Assembly (NCBI RefSeq): GCF_021582895.2
Contig: NZ_CP091139.2
Location: 2,976,001-3,040,000, forward strand
Source: Microbacterium elymi
GTDB lineage: Bacteria; Actinomycetota; Actinomycetes; Actinomycetales; Microbacteriaceae
Direction: 5' to 3'
Length of the DNA: 64,000 nucleotides
A model generated the notes under the pieces. It had not been told where the DNA came from, did no database searches, and worked only from the letters and a program-made list of their open reading frames with translations. Positions 30,408 through 43,299 of the stretch are shown piece after piece (the first letter of the stretch is position 1; the number at the start of each line of letters is the position of its first letter). A program made the position numbers and the translations under genes.

Positions 30408-31294
30408 TCACTCCGGGGGCTCGCCGAGCACCTGCTCCACCGTGTGCCGCCCGATCGCCGCGAGTGCGGCGTGGTCGTCGCTGGCGGCCAGCATCGCCGA
30501 GGCCATGCCGGCTGCCCACGCGCGGGCGCGGCGCCACATCGCGGCATCCGCACCCGTGAGCGCCGTGTAGCGCTCGATGAACAGGGCACGGCCGCGTGGC
30601 GTGAACGTCATCCACGCCGTCGCCAGATCCGTCGCCGGGTCGCCCGCGGTGACGTCGCCGAAGTCGATGAGGGCGGTCAGCGCGCCGCCGCGGCACAGCA
30701 CGTTCAGCGGATGCGGATCGCCGTGGATCCACAGGGGAGGCCCGGCGTACGGCGGAGCCGCGGCATCCCGTTCGAACCTCGCCCGCAGCTCGCCGGCGCG
30801 CGCGAAGGCTGACATCCGGTCGCGGATCGCGTCCATCCGCAGCGCGAGCGGCACGCCGCGCACGGGATTGGGCGGCGCATCGGCATCCGCCGGCCGGTGC
30901 AGCGCCGCGAGCGTCTCGGCCCACAGCTCGGCCCACCCGTCGCGCTCCGATGCGGGCAGGGAGGCGGCGACCTCCCCTTCGAACCACGGCACGACCGACC
31001 ACGACCACGGGTAGAAACGCGTCGGCCGCCCGACGCGCACCGGAACCGGCACCGCCACGGGAAGCCGCCCCGCGAGTCGCGGGAGCACCAGCTGCTCGTG
31101 CTCGACCAGCCGCGCCGCGGCCTCGCGCCGCGGGACGCGCACCGTCAGCTCCTCGCCGAGCCGGACCATCACGTTGTCCCAGCCGTTCTCGGCGATCCGC
31201 GCCGGCAGACCGGCGAGATCGGGATGCCTGCGCCCGGCAGCCGCCTCACCAGAGCGACGTCGACCTCCACCTCGGCCTCGGGCATGCGCGCCAT
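30408..31294 (-). CDS. Aminoglycoside phosphotransferase-fold kinase (one frameshift)
   Basis: APH/choline-kinase-fold protein of about 296 residues. The Brenner-type motif HGDPHPLNVL and the following IDFGDVTAGDPATDLA provide catalytic Asp, Asn and Mg ligands. PWSWSVVPWFEGEVA and AAIGRHTVEQVLGEPPE flank them. The N-terminus (MPEAEVEVDVALVRRL) and the body (HPDLAGLPARIAENGWDN) are in different frames, and one base must be added between about 31222 and 31262. Start is 31294 or 31285. Such genes are often called resistance genes, but chromosomal copies usually have unknown small-molecule substrates. Confidence 0.75.
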
Positions 31295-31357
31295 CGGGCC
31301 AGCGTAGCGGCGGCGACGCCGGGAGCGTTCGGAGTGCGGGCCGCCGTCCCCGAACCG

Positions 31358-31992
31358 TCAGTGCAGTGCGCCGCCGGGCTCTGCCGCATCGACCCGCACG
31401 TCCAGCGCCGTGCGCGCGGCGGTCACGAGCGCCCGGGCGATGTCGTCCAGCGGCAAGCTCCGGTTCGCCGCCGGGTGCCTGGCCGGTCGCCCACGGCACG
31501 TGCACGAACCCGGCGCGGGCACCGGAGCCGACGGCATCCATCGCCTGCGCGAACACGTGATTGCACACGAAGCTGCCCGCCGACAGCGACAGCCGGCACG
31601 GGATGCCGCGACCCGCCACCGCGACCGTCATCGCCTTGACCGGCACGGTCGCGAACCAGGCCGCCGGTCCACCCGGCACGCAGGGCAGGTCCACCGGCTG
31701 TGCGCCGGCGTTGTCGGGGATGCGGGCGTCGATCAGATTCACGGCCACCCGCTCGATGCTGACGGCATCCCGCCCGCCGGCCAGCCCGGTCGCGATGACG
31801 ACGTCCGGCTCGTGCGCGGCGATCAGCTCGCGCAAGCCGCTGCGCGGCGCCGGCGAACGTCACCGGGAGCACTGCCGTGGCCAGCGGCTCCGGGCCGTCC
31901 CAGAGGGACGGGGCGAGTCGCACCGCGTCTCCCGACGGGTTGGCGGCGTCGCCGGCGAACGGCTCGAAGCCGGTGAGCAGGACGCCCGGCAT
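31358..31992 (-). CDS. pcp: Pyroglutamyl-peptidase I (two frameshifts)
   Basis: Cysteine peptidase removing N-terminal pyroglutamate. The start VLLTGFEPFAGDAANPSGD is diagnostic. The nucleophile lies in SAGSFVCNHVFAQAMD and the catalytic histidine in GFVHVPWATGQAP. Extra bases in GCAAGC at 31832-31837 and 31453-31458 break the frame near each end; with GCAGC the joins read AQRLRELIAAHEPDVV and EPELPLDDIARALVT. Corrected length is about 210 residues, the family norm. Its ATG overlaps the ribonuclease stop (TGATG), so the two are translationally coupled. Confidence 0.88.
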
Positions 31993-33476
31993 CAGCCTCG
32001 GTCCCCGCCCGCGCCGGCGCCGTCCGCGTCGGCCGGCCCGTCCACCGCGACCAGCACGATCTCGCCGGTCGCGATGTCGGCGCCGGTCAGCCGCAGCCGC
32101 ACGGTCGTGCCGGCCGCGGCATCCAGCCCCTCCACCTTCACCGACACCAGCGGCCCGGTCAGCTGCACCCGTGCGCCGTCGCCGCGGTGCCCGAGCACGG
32201 TGCCGTCGAACGTCTGGCCCTCGCGCCCGTCGGCAGCGCGGCCTCGACCCGATCGAGGGTGGCGTTCTCCAGGCGTGCGGCCAGCTGCGTGCCTGCGTCC
32301 CATCGCCTTCGGCAGCTCGGGCAGGCTCTCGCGCGCCCATTCCGGAACCGCGCGTCCGTTCGCCAGCGCCTCGCACACCACGAGCGACCACCGGTCGACC
32401 AGGCGCCGCAGCGGCGCGGTGGCGTGCGCGTACGGCGCGGCGATGGCGGCCTGGATCGTCTCGGCCGGCACCTCCCCGGCGAACGCGGTGTATCCCGCCC
32501 CGCGGAACAGCGAGGTGGCGGCGTCGCGCACTGCGAGGGTGACCGGGTCGACGCCGTCCAGGCCGCGCAGGTATTCGCCGTAGGGGACGCCGGACTCCCA
32601 CGGCAGCCCGAGCGCGACGGTCTGCGCGCGGAACGCCGCGACGTCCTCGTCGTCGGCCGCAGGCATCGTGCGGAGGATCCCCACTCGTCCGGCCAGCATG
32701 ATCTGCGCGGCGGCCATCCCGGTCAGCAGCGACACCTGGGCGTTCCAGTCCTCGATCTCGCGCGTCGCCCGCCGCTCCAGCAGATACTGGCCGTCCCGCA
32801 GCTCGACCTCGATCTCCGGGGAGTTCAGGCTGGCCCCGCCGCGCTCCTGCTCGCGCAGCGCGCGCTGGGTGCCGAACCACTTCAGTGCGGTCAGCGACTC
32901 CGGCCCCGACCCGTCATCGACGGCGCGCTGCGCGTCGGCGTAGGTCCATTGCGCCCGCGAGCGCACCATGGCGCGCTGCAGCGTGGTGGCCACCGGCTCG
33001 GCACGCTCGTCCAGCTCGAACCGCCAGACGAACGCGAGCCGGTCCTGGTCGGGCAAGCGCGAGACGGCGCCCTCGCTGAGCACCGTCGGGTGCAAGCGGG
33101 ATCCGCCCGTCCACCGCGTAGAGGGTCTGGCCGCGCTGCCGGGCCGCGGCATCCACCGCGCCACCGGGCCGCACGAACGCCGGCACGTCGGCGATGGCGT
33201 AGTGCAGGATGCCGCCGCCGGGCGTGCGCTGCAGGTGCAGGGCCTGATCCAGGTCGCGGGAGCCCTCCGGGTCGATCGTGAGGAACTCGATCTCGCGCAG
33301 GTCGGCGATGTCGGCGGACGGCTGGGCGACCACCTCGCGCGCGGCCGACTCGGCCTCGGCGACCACCTCCGGCGGGAAGTCCCGGGCAGCTCCAGCTCGG
33401 CGTGCAGGGCGGTCAGCGATGCGGACAGGGCGTTCCCGGCCGCGGCGGATACGAGGCGGGGACGGCGACGGGTCAC
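31992..33476 (-). CDS. RNB-domain ribonuclease, RNase II/R family (several frameshifts)
   Basis: Processive 3'-5' exoribonuclease family protein of about 495 residues, shorter than RNase R. The catalytic RNB motif is [15 protein letters not shown] with conserved Asp residues. [40 protein letters not shown] HATxPLRRL and a C-terminal beta-rich S1-like end ([18 protein letters not shown]) follow. At least four breaks are seen: a G run one short near 33377-33380, an extra base in GCAAGC at 33092-33097, and changes near 32290-32310 and 32234-32240. GTG at 33476 is the start. Many shifts in one gene lower confidence in exact residues, not in the family. Confidence 0.8.
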   Translation of the reverse strand: MTRRRPRLVSAAAGNALSASLTALHAELELPGTSRRRWSPRPSRPRARWSPSRPPTSPTCARSSSSRSTRRAPATWIRPCTCSARPAAASCTTPSPTCRRSCGPVARWMPRPGSAARPSTRWTGGSRLHPTVLSEGAVSRLPDQDRLAFVWRFELDERAEPVATTLQRAMVRSRAQWTYADAQRAVDDGSGPESLTALKWFGTQRALREQERGGASLNSPEIEVELRDGQYLLERRATREIEDWNAQVSLLTGMAAAQIMLAGRVGILRTMPAADDEDVAAFRAQTVALGLPWESGVPYGEYLRGLDGVDPVTLAVRDAATSLFRGAGYTAFAGEVPAETIQAAIAAPYAHATAPLRRLVDRWSLVVCEALANGRAVPEWARESLPELPKAMGRRHAAGRTPGERHPRSGRGRAADGREGQTFDGTVLGHRGDGARVQLTGPLVSVKVEGLDAAAGTTVRLRLTGADIATGEIVLVAVDGPADADGAGAGGDRG

Positions 33477-33525
33477 GTCGTCAGTGTACGGCGGGACCCG
33501 CGCCGGGTGCGGCATCCCGCGCCTC

Positions 33526-33531
33526 TAGACT
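33526..33531 (+). promoter_or_regulatory. -10 box, leaderless promoter of proS
   Basis: TAGACT lies 7 bases before the GTG at 33539 and fits the leaderless promoter class seen at dxr and ispG. Confidence 0.5.
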
Positions 33532-33538
33532 GGGCGAC

Positions 33539-35311
33539 GTGGTCACTCGTATGTCGAAGCTCTTCGTCCGCACGCTCCGTGAAGACCCCGCCGAGGCGGA
33601 GGTGGTCAGCCACAAGCTGCTCGTGCGCGCCGGCTACATCCGCCGCCAGGCGGCCGGCATCTTCGCGTGGCTGCCGCTGGGCCTGCGGGTCAAGGCCCGG
33701 ATCGAGCGGATCATCCGCGAGGAGATGGATGCCGCGGGCGCCCAGGAGGTCCACTTCCCGGCGCTGATGCCGCGCGACCCGTACGAGGCGACCGGTCGGT
33801 GGGAGGAGTACGGCGACCTGCTCTTCCGGTTGCAGGACCGCAAGGGCAGCGACTATCTGCTCGCCCCCACGCACGAAGAGGCCTTCACGCTGCTGGTGAA
33901 GGACCTGTACTCGTCGTACAAGGACCTGCCGCTGTCGATCTACCAGATCCAGGACAAGTACCGCGACGAGGCGCGCCCCCGCGCGGGCCTGCTGCGCGGG
34001 CGCGAGTTCACCATGAAGGACGCCTACTCGTTCGACTACACCGACACCGGCCTGGATGTCTCCTACATGGCCCAGCGCGACGCGTACGAGCGGATCTTCC
34101 GGCGCCTGGGTCTGGAATACGTCATCGTGCAGGCGGATGCCGGGGCCATGGGCGGCTCGCGCAGCGAGGAGTTCCTGCACCCGACCGCGGTCGGCGAGGA
34201 CACGTTCGTGCGCTCCGCAGGCGGCTACGCCGCCAACGTCGAGGCGTTCACGACGCTGGCGCCGCCGACGCGCAAGCTACGAGAAGCTGACGCCCGCAGA
34301 GGTGCTCGACACCCCGGGCAGCCCGACGATCGCGACTCTCGTCGAGGCGGCGAACCAGCGGCATCCGCGGCCCGACGGCAGGTCGTGGACCGCCGCCGAC
34401 ACACTGAAGAACGTGGTGCTGGCGCTGGTGGGCCTCGATGGGTCGCGCGAGATCGTCGTGGTGGGCCTGCCCGGTGACCGTGAGGTGGACATGAAGCGGG
34501 CCGAGGTCGCGTTCGCGCCGGCCGAGGTCGAGCCTGCCACCGACGCGGACTTCGCGAAACACCCGGGATTGGTGAAGGGCTACATCGGCCCGTGGTCTGC
34601 CGACGGCGCCGTGCTGGGGGAGAACGGCTCGACCGGTATCCGCTACCTGCTCGACCCGCGGGTCTCAGACGGCTCGGGCTGGATCACCGGGGCGAACGTC
34701 GATGCGCAGCACGTGTTCGGTCTGGTCGCGGGGCGCGATTTCCAGGCGGACGGCAGCGTCGAGGTCGCCGAGGTGCTGGACGGCGACCCCGCGCCGGACG
34801 GCTCCGGCCCCGTGCACCTGGCCCGGGGCATGGAGATCGGGCACGTCTTCCAGCTCGGCCGCAAGTACGCCGAGGCGCTGGGACTGAAGGTGCTCGACGA
34901 GAACGGCAAGCTCGTCACCGTCACGATGGGCTCGTACGGCATCGGGGTGACCCGCATCCTGGCGATCATCGCCGAGCTGAACAACGACGAGAAGGGGCTG
35001 ATCTGGCCCGAGTCGGTGGCCCCCTTCGACGTGCACGTGGTGGCGGCCGGCAAGGATGCGGTGGCCGCCGAGCTCGCCGAGCAGGTCTCCGCGCAGCTCG
35101 AGGCGGCGGGACTGGACGTGCTCTACGACGATCGGCCGAAGGTCTCGCCGGGGGTCAAGTTCGGCGACGCCGAGCTGATCGGCGTCCCGCACGTACTGGT
35201 GGCCGGCCGCGGTGCCGCCGACGGCCAGGTGGAACTGTGGGACCGCCGTGCGGGGAGCGCGACACGCTGCCCGCGGCCGAAGCGGTCGCCCGGCTCATCG
35301 CACAGCGCTGA
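33539..35311 (+). CDS. proS: Prolyl-tRNA synthetase (two frameshifts)
   Basis: Class II synthetase charging tRNA-Pro. Motif 2 ([22 protein letters not shown], given here in parts: [16 protein letters not shown] then LLRGREF), the insertion/editing domain ([16 protein letters not shown]), motif 3 and the anticodon domain are all present, giving a bacterial-type enzyme of about 590 residues. An extra A in GCAAGC at 34272-34277 breaks the frame; GCAGC gives [21 protein letters not shown] run one short near 35254-35258 hides the end; adding G restores [23 protein letters not shown] 33539 is preferred because [16 protein letters not shown] is the usual actinobacterial start. Confidence 0.95.
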
Positions 35312-35399
35312 CCGCGACGGCACGTCGGACCGCGGCATCCGCGCCCGTGTCGCGCCCGGCCGCAGCCGCGTCGGCCCGCGACCGTGGCAGGGTGGAGGC

Positions 35400-36443
35400 A
35401 TGGCTGGATCCTCCTCGAACACCATCCCGCGCGAGGTCACCGAGTCGCTGCGGCAGGCGATGGATGCCGCGGGCATCACCGAGCAGACGGACCTGGTGGC
35501 CCGAATCCTGGCGACCGGGGTCGGCCTCGGCATGGACGACACCGATCGTCTCGATCTGAAGATCACCTCGGCCGCCCTCACCGAGATGCGCGCGGCGTTC
35601 GGCCTGTTCGCGCCCTACCACGACGTGCCCAAGGTGACGATCTTCGGGTCGGCGCGCACGAAGGCGAACGATCCGCTGTACCGGCAGGCGAAGGATGCCG
35701 CGCACGCGCTGTCCGACCACGGCTGGTTCGTGGTCACCGGCGCCGGCCCCGGGATCATGCAGGCGGCGGCGGACGGCGCCGGGCCCGATCGGTCGATCGG
35801 CGTCTCGATCCGGTTGCCGTTCGAGGAGAAGCCGAACGCGCTGCTGGCCGACTCCGAGAATCTCGTGTCGATGAAGTACTTCTTCACCCGCAAGCTGATG
35901 CTGATGAAGGAATCGCACGGCTTCATCTGCGTGCCCGGCGGCTTCGGCACGATGGACGAGATGTTCGAGCTGCTCACCCTGCAGGCAGACCGGCAAGGCC
36001 GAGCCGATGCCGATCGTGCTGCTGGACGAGCCCGGCGGCACGTTCTGGGCCGGCCTGCGCCGCTTCATCGACCAGCACCTGGTCCCGGCGGGCGTGATCG
36101 ATCCGGACGACTTCGATCGCGTGCTGGTGACCGACTCCGTGCCGGCCGCGGTGGAGGAGATCACCGGATTCTGGCGCAACTACGACTCCCTGCGGTGGGT
36201 GCGCGAGCCGCCTCGTGCTGCGGATGCGCATCGCCCCCGACGACGCCCAGCTGGCCGAGCTCAACGAGCGCTTCGCGCACCTGCTCACCGAGGGTGCGAT
36301 CGCGCTCACCGATCCGCTGCGCGACGAGCGGGAGGACGGCGACCGGCTCGAGCTCCCGCCTGGTGATGACGTTGAACCCGTTCAAGGTGGGCGAGCTGCA
36401 CCGCGTGATCCGGGCGATCAACGAGTGGGCCCGCCCGTCCTGA
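35400..36443 (+). CDS. LOG / TIGR00730 family Rossmann-fold protein (three frameshifts)
   Basis: Protein of about 347 residues in the LOG family, whose members release free cytokinin-type bases from nucleoside monophosphates or act on other nucleotide sugars. The [12 protein letters not shown] motif with catalytic Arg/Glu context and the [13 protein letters not shown] segment are clear. Breaks: GCAGGC at 35981-35986 should be GCAGC ([17 protein letters not shown]); one extra base near 36210-36215; one extra base near 36346-36353. The C-terminus then runs [18 protein letters not shown] to 36443. Longer than plain LOG proteins, it resembles the long actinobacterial subfamily. Confidence 0.82.
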   Translation: MAGSSSNTIPREVTESLRQAMDAAGITEQTDLVARILATGVGLGMDDTDRLDLKITSAALTEMRAAFGLFAPYHDVPKVTIFGSARTKANDPLYRQAKDAAHALSDHGWFVVTGAGPGIMQAAADGAGPDRSIGVSIRLPFEEKPNALLADSENLVSMKYFFTRKLMLMKESHGFICVPGGFGTMDEMFELLTLQADRQGRADADRAAGRARRHVLGRPAPLHRPAPGPGGRDRSGRLRSRAGDRLRAGRGGGDHRILAQLRLPAVGARAASCCGCASPPTTPSWPSSTSASRTCSPRVRSRSPIRCATSGRTATGSSSRLVMTLNPFKVGELHRVIRAINEWARPS

Positions 36444-36480
36444 CGCCCGGGCGTCGGCGATGCGACCGGCTCAGCGACCT

Positions 36481-38326
36481 ATGATGGCTCCGGTGACGGG
36501 GGAGCAGGGCGGCAGGCGGTGGAGCGTCCTCCCGCGCCTGCTCGAACAGGCCCCGCCGCGGGTCCTGGTCGTGGTGGGGGCGGTGGTCGCGGTCCTGGGC
36601 GTGCTCATCGTCGCACGGCCGCTGACCTCCCTGGTGCTGCTGGGGATGTACGTCGGGCTGAGTGCGATCATCTCGGGGATCATCGAGTTCGTATCCGCGC
36701 ATCGGTCGCCGCGATGGTGGTCGCGCGCGTTCGCGCTGGTGTGGGTCCTCCTCGGCGCGCTCATCCTGATCTGGATCGGTCGCAGCCTGAACCTGCTGCC
36801 GGCCGCCCTGGCCGTCCTCCTGCTGCTGGGCGGGGCCACCTCGCTGGCCGACGCCGTGGCGCACCACCGCGCCGGCGAGCGCGTGCGGGTCAGCGAGCGG
36901 GTGCTGGCGGCCAGCTGGGGGGCCGCCCAACTCGCGTTCGGGGTGCTGTCGCTGACCTGGCCGGATGTCACGGTCCTGGTGGTCGCGGTGGTCTTCGGCG
37001 TGCGCACCACGGTGTTCGGCGCGATGCTGCTCATTCGCGGGGTCGGAGCCCTCGCGCAGCGGCCCGACCGAGGCGCGCGACCCCGGCGCACCCGCACCGG
37101 GCACCCGCGGTGGGCGGACGGTGGACGGTACGCGCTGGCCGGGCTGCTGGTGGTCGTCACGGTCACCGGGGGGTTCCTGAACGACTGGCTCGAGCACGGC
37201 GCCCCCGTGGTGGACGCGTTCTACGACCCGCCGCAGCAGGTCCCCTCCGGTCACGGCGAGCTCATCCGCTCCGACGAATACGGCGGGAAGATCCCGGCGG
37301 GTGCGGACGTGAAGCGCATCCTCTACACGAGCACCGACGCGCACGGTGAGCCGGTGCCGGCCAGCGCTCTGGTCATCATCCCCGATGTGACGCCCGCCGC
37401 ACCGATGCCGATCGTGCTCTGGAACCACGGGACGACCGGCGTGGCGCGCGGCTGTGCGCCGAGCCTGCGCGACGACGCCGCCACCCGGTGGGCGATTCCG
37501 GCCCTGGACCGGGCGCTCGCGTACGGCTGGATAGTGGTCGCCCCGGACTACGCCGGCCAGGGGGCGCCCGGCGTCTTCCCCTACCTCATCGGCGAGGGCG
37601 AGGCGCGGTCCGCGCTGGACGCGGTGCTGGCCGCGCAGCGGCTCCCGCACGTGTGGGCATCGGATGACGTGGTGGTCTGGGGGCACTCCCAGGGCGGGCA
37701 CGCCGCGCTCTGGGCCAGCCAGATCGCGCGTCGGTACACGCCCGACCTGCGGGTGCTCGGCACGGCGGCGCTCGCGCCGGCGGCCGAGCCGCTGGCCCTC
37801 GCCCGCGACCTGACGGCCGGCTACGCGAGCGTCCAGCTGACGGTGCTGACGGCGTGGGTGCTCATCCCGTACTCGCAGACCTACCCCGACGTGCGGGTGG
37901 AGAACTACGTCGCACCGGGCGCCCGGTCGATCGTCCGCGAGATGGCGCAAGCGATGTCCGACCGAGCCGGGGGTGATCGTCTCGGTGGTCGCCGCGCTCG
38001 GCGTCTCGGAGGACCGCCCGCTGTACATCGGCGACCTGACCACCGGCGCCCTGGGGCACCGGCTGGGGCAGAACAACGTGAACGGCGCCTGGAACACGCC
38101 GCTGCTGGTCGTGTGGGGCGAACGGGACGAGGTCATCCCGCGCAGCCAGCAGGTGTCGTTCGTGAAGCGGCTGTGCGCGGCCGGGAACAGCGTCGAGTGG
38201 AGCGAGTATCCGGCGGTCACCCACCAGGCCGTGCTCGAGCCGTCCTCACCGCTGCTGCCCAAGCTGATCGACTGGACGGCGGGCCTGTTCGCCGGCCGTA
38301 CTCCGCCGCCGTCGGAATGCGCGTGA
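36481..38326 (+). CDS. DUF308/HdeD membrane domain fused to a secretory lipase domain (one frameshift)
   Basis: About 614 residues. The first about 220 residues hold six to seven membrane helices of the DUF308/HdeD type (LLGMYVGLSAIISGIIEFV and a matching second set). After a further helix (YALAGLLVVVTVTGGFL) comes an alpha/beta-hydrolase domain like secretory lipases: PIVLWNHGTTGVARGC, the nucleophile elbow WGHSQGGHAALWAS, and WGERDEVIP, with the late VTHQAV histidine. GCAAGC at 37947-37952 breaks the frame; GCAGC gives REMAQRCPTEPGVIVSVVAA. It sits directly before nusA. Esterase or lipase activity on the outer face is inferred. Confidence 0.8.
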
Positions 38327-38426
38327 GTGCGGGCATCCTCACAGACTCTCGAGAGACGGCATCCGGTAACGTTGTAGGGATGTCGGCGCGCACGCGCGCC
38401 CGCGAGAGCTGAATAGGGAGGGCGCG

Positions 38427-39417
38427 ATGGATATCGACCTGGGACTGCCTGCGAACCGTCGAGCGCGAGAAGGAGATCCCCTTCGACGAGCTGGTGCGGA
38501 TCATCGAGCAGGCGATTCTGACCGCCTACGCCCGGCACACGTCGTCGACAGGCACGCTCCCGGACGGCGCCCGCTCCGAGCTCGATCGCAAGACCGGCCA
38601 CGTCGCCGTGTTCGTGCCGCTCCTGGATGAGGACGGCGTGGTCATCGGCGAAGAGGAGAGCACGCCCGAGGACTTCGGCCGGATCGCCGCATTCGCCGCC
38701 AAGCAGGTCATCAGCCAGCGGCTGCGCGACATCGCCGACGACGCCGTGCTCGGCGAGTTCCGCGGCAAGGAGGGCGACATCGTCGCCGGTGTCGTCCAGC
38801 AGGGCCCGAACCCCCGGATGGTGCACGTCGACCTCGGCACCGTCGAGGCGATCCTCCCGCCCGAGGAGCAGGTCCCGGGCGAGGACTACGCGCACGGCTC
38901 GCGGCTGCGGGTCTATGTGACCAGCGTCGCCAAGGGCGCCAAGGGGCCGGCCATCACCGTCTCGCGCACCCACCCGAGCCTGGTGCGCAAGCTGTTCGCG
39001 CTCGAGGTGCCCGAGATCGCGTCGGGGCTGGTCGAGATCGTCTCGCTCGCGCGCGAGGCCGGTCACCGCACCAAGATCGCGGTCCGCGCCACCGATCCGA
39101 CGATCAACGCGAAGGGCGCCTGCATCGGCGAGATGGGGCGCCGCGTGCGCGCCGTGACCGAGGAGCTCAGCGGCGAGAAGATCGACATCGTCGACTACGA
39201 CGAGGAGCTGGCGAAGTTCGTGGCCAACGCGCTGTCGCCGGCCAAGGTGACCTCGAGCTTCATCCTCGATCCCGCGACCAAGGCGGTCCGGGCGCTGGTG
39301 CCCGACTACCAGCTCTCGCTCGCGATCGGCAAGGAGGGCCAGAACGCGCGTCTGGCCGCCAAGCTCACCGGGGCCAAGATCGACATCCAGCCCGACAGCA
39401 TCCTGGAAGAGGGCTGA
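38427..39417 (+). CDS. nusA: Transcription termination/antitermination protein NusA (one frameshift)
   Basis: RNA-polymerase-binding factor of about 329 residues with the short actinobacterial layout and no acidic C-terminal repeats. Order: N-terminal domain ([18 protein letters not shown]), S1 domain ([20 protein letters not shown]), then two KH domains ([20 protein letters not shown] and [18 protein letters not shown]). An extra C in GCCTGC at 38447-38452 breaks the frame in codon 7-8; GCTGC gives [18 protein letters not shown]. It heads the nusA-ylxR-infB-rbfA block. The usual upstream rimP is not seen. Confidence 0.95.
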
Positions 39418-39449
39418 CCCGCACGGCTCGCCCAGGCTCGGAGTGTAAG

Positions 39450-39722
39450 ATGGAGGCTGTACGAACGTGCGTCGGCTGTCGCCGGCGCTCCCCGCGGTCC
39501 ACGCTCCTGCGAGTCGTGGCGGTCGACTCCCACCTCGTCCCCGATGAGCGTGCGGTGATGCCCGGACGGGGAGCGTGGGTGCACGACACGTACGCGTGCC
39601 TGGATGCCGCACTGCGGCGACGCGCCTTCGTACGAGCCCTGCGTGTGTCAAGCCCGCTTGACATGCAGACCATCGAGAAACGGCTGAACGGCTATGGAAA
39701 CAAAGTGAACGGCTCGAAATGA
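39450..39722 (+). CDS. ylxR: YlxR family RNA-binding/regulatory protein
   Basis: Protein of 90 residues with the diagnostic RTCVGCRRRSPRSTLLRVV N-terminus and the PGRGAWVHD region of the DUF448/YlxR fold. It lies 32 bases after nusA and 57 before infB. Family members bind RNA or act as nucleoid-associated regulators. The Lys/Asn-rich tail (RLNGYGNKVNGSK) is less GC-rich than surrounding genes. Confidence 0.9.
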   Translation: MEAVRTCVGCRRRSPRSTLLRVVAVDSHLVPDERAVMPGRGAWVHDTYACLDAALRRRAFVRALRVSSPLDMQTIEKRLNGYGNKVNGSK

Positions 39723-39779
39723 GACCCGTCCGCGACTAACGGTCTGCCCTGTCCGGGGGAGACCTCAGACAGGAGAATT

Positions 39780-42572
<2,793 letters not shown>

Positions 42573-42581
42573 CAGCCGCAT

Positions 42582-42609
42582 CGTGGGGACGCCTTCGGGC
42601 GTCCCCACG
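42582..42609 (+). terminator. Perfect 12-bp hairpin with TTCG tetraloop, infB-rbfA gap
   Basis: CGTGGGGACGCC and GGCGTCCCCACG pair perfectly around TTCG, an extra-stable cUUCGg loop. It starts 10 bases after the infB stop and ends 3 bases before the rbfA AGGAGG site. No T-run follows, so it may be a partial terminator, an RNA end-protecting or processing element rather than a full stop. Confidence 0.7.
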
Positions 42610-42622
42610 CTCAGGAGGAATC

Positions 42623-43047
42623 ATGTCTGCAGAGCGACAGGCCCGCATGGCCGACCGCATCCGCGTGCTCATCGCGCAGCGCCTTGAGAAGGGCTGCGCG
42701 ACCCGCGGCTCGGGTTCGTCACGATCACCGATGTGCGGGTGACCGGCGACCTGCAGCACGCGTCGGTGTTCTACACCGTGCTCGGTGACGAGAAGGAGCG
42801 CCAGGACACCGCCGATGCGCTGCGCGCCGCGACCGGGATGCTGCGCAGCGAGGTGGGCCGCCAGCTCAGCGTGCGCCTCACCCCGACGCTGGAGTTCATC
42901 CACGACGCGATCCCCGAGAACGCCGGTCACATCGAGGATCTGCTGCGCGAGGCGCGCGAGCGCGACGAGCGCGTGGCCGGCCTGGCGTCCGGCGCCACGC
43001 ACGCCGGCGAGGCCGACCCGTACCTCAAGCCCCGCGACGCCGACTGA
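42623..43047 (+). CDS. rbfA: Ribosome-binding factor A (one frameshift)
   Basis: Cold-shock and 30S maturation factor of about 141 residues binding 16S rRNA helix 1. MADRIRVLIAQRLEKGL, DPRLGFVTITDVRVTGDLQH and the HDAIPENAGHIEDLLR end are typical. One C is missing near 42693-42696 (GGCTGCG for GGCCTGCG). It is the reverse of the common error here, because the mistake creates GCTGC. AGGAGGAATC precedes the ATG. Confidence 0.93.
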
Positions 43048-43171
43048 CCCCTTCTCCTCGGGATCGTACGATCTGGCCGAGTGCACATGAAACTTGGCCG
43101 GGTTTGATGTGCAGTCGCGGGTTTGATGTGGTTTCGCGCGGGTCGGTCGGCGCGAAGTGCGCGGGCGCGCA

Positions 43172-43265
43172 GTGCGCCGGCAGCGTGAGGCGTGCGCCGG
43201 CAGCGTGAGGCGTGCGCCGGCAGGGTGAGGCGTGCGCCGGCAGGGTGAGGCGTGCGCCGGCAGGG
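43172..43265. repeat. 20-bp tandem repeat, 4.7 copies
   Basis: The unit GTGCGCCGGCAGCGTGAGGC recurs at 43172, 43192, 43212 and 43232, with a partial fifth copy from 43252. The last copies carry GGG for CGT in the middle. It lies in the gap between rbfA and the true mutY stop at 43300. Just before it, CGGGTTTGATGTG occurs twice (43099-43111 and 43118-43130). Confidence 0.85.
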
Positions 43266-43299
43266 CGCAGTCTTCGCGACACCGGGCGCGAGGCGACGT

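Noticed and set aside
30408..31294. Aminoglycoside resistance gene
   Set aside because: Only the general phosphotransferase fold is evident; chromosomal location and lack of mobile context do not support a resistance claim.
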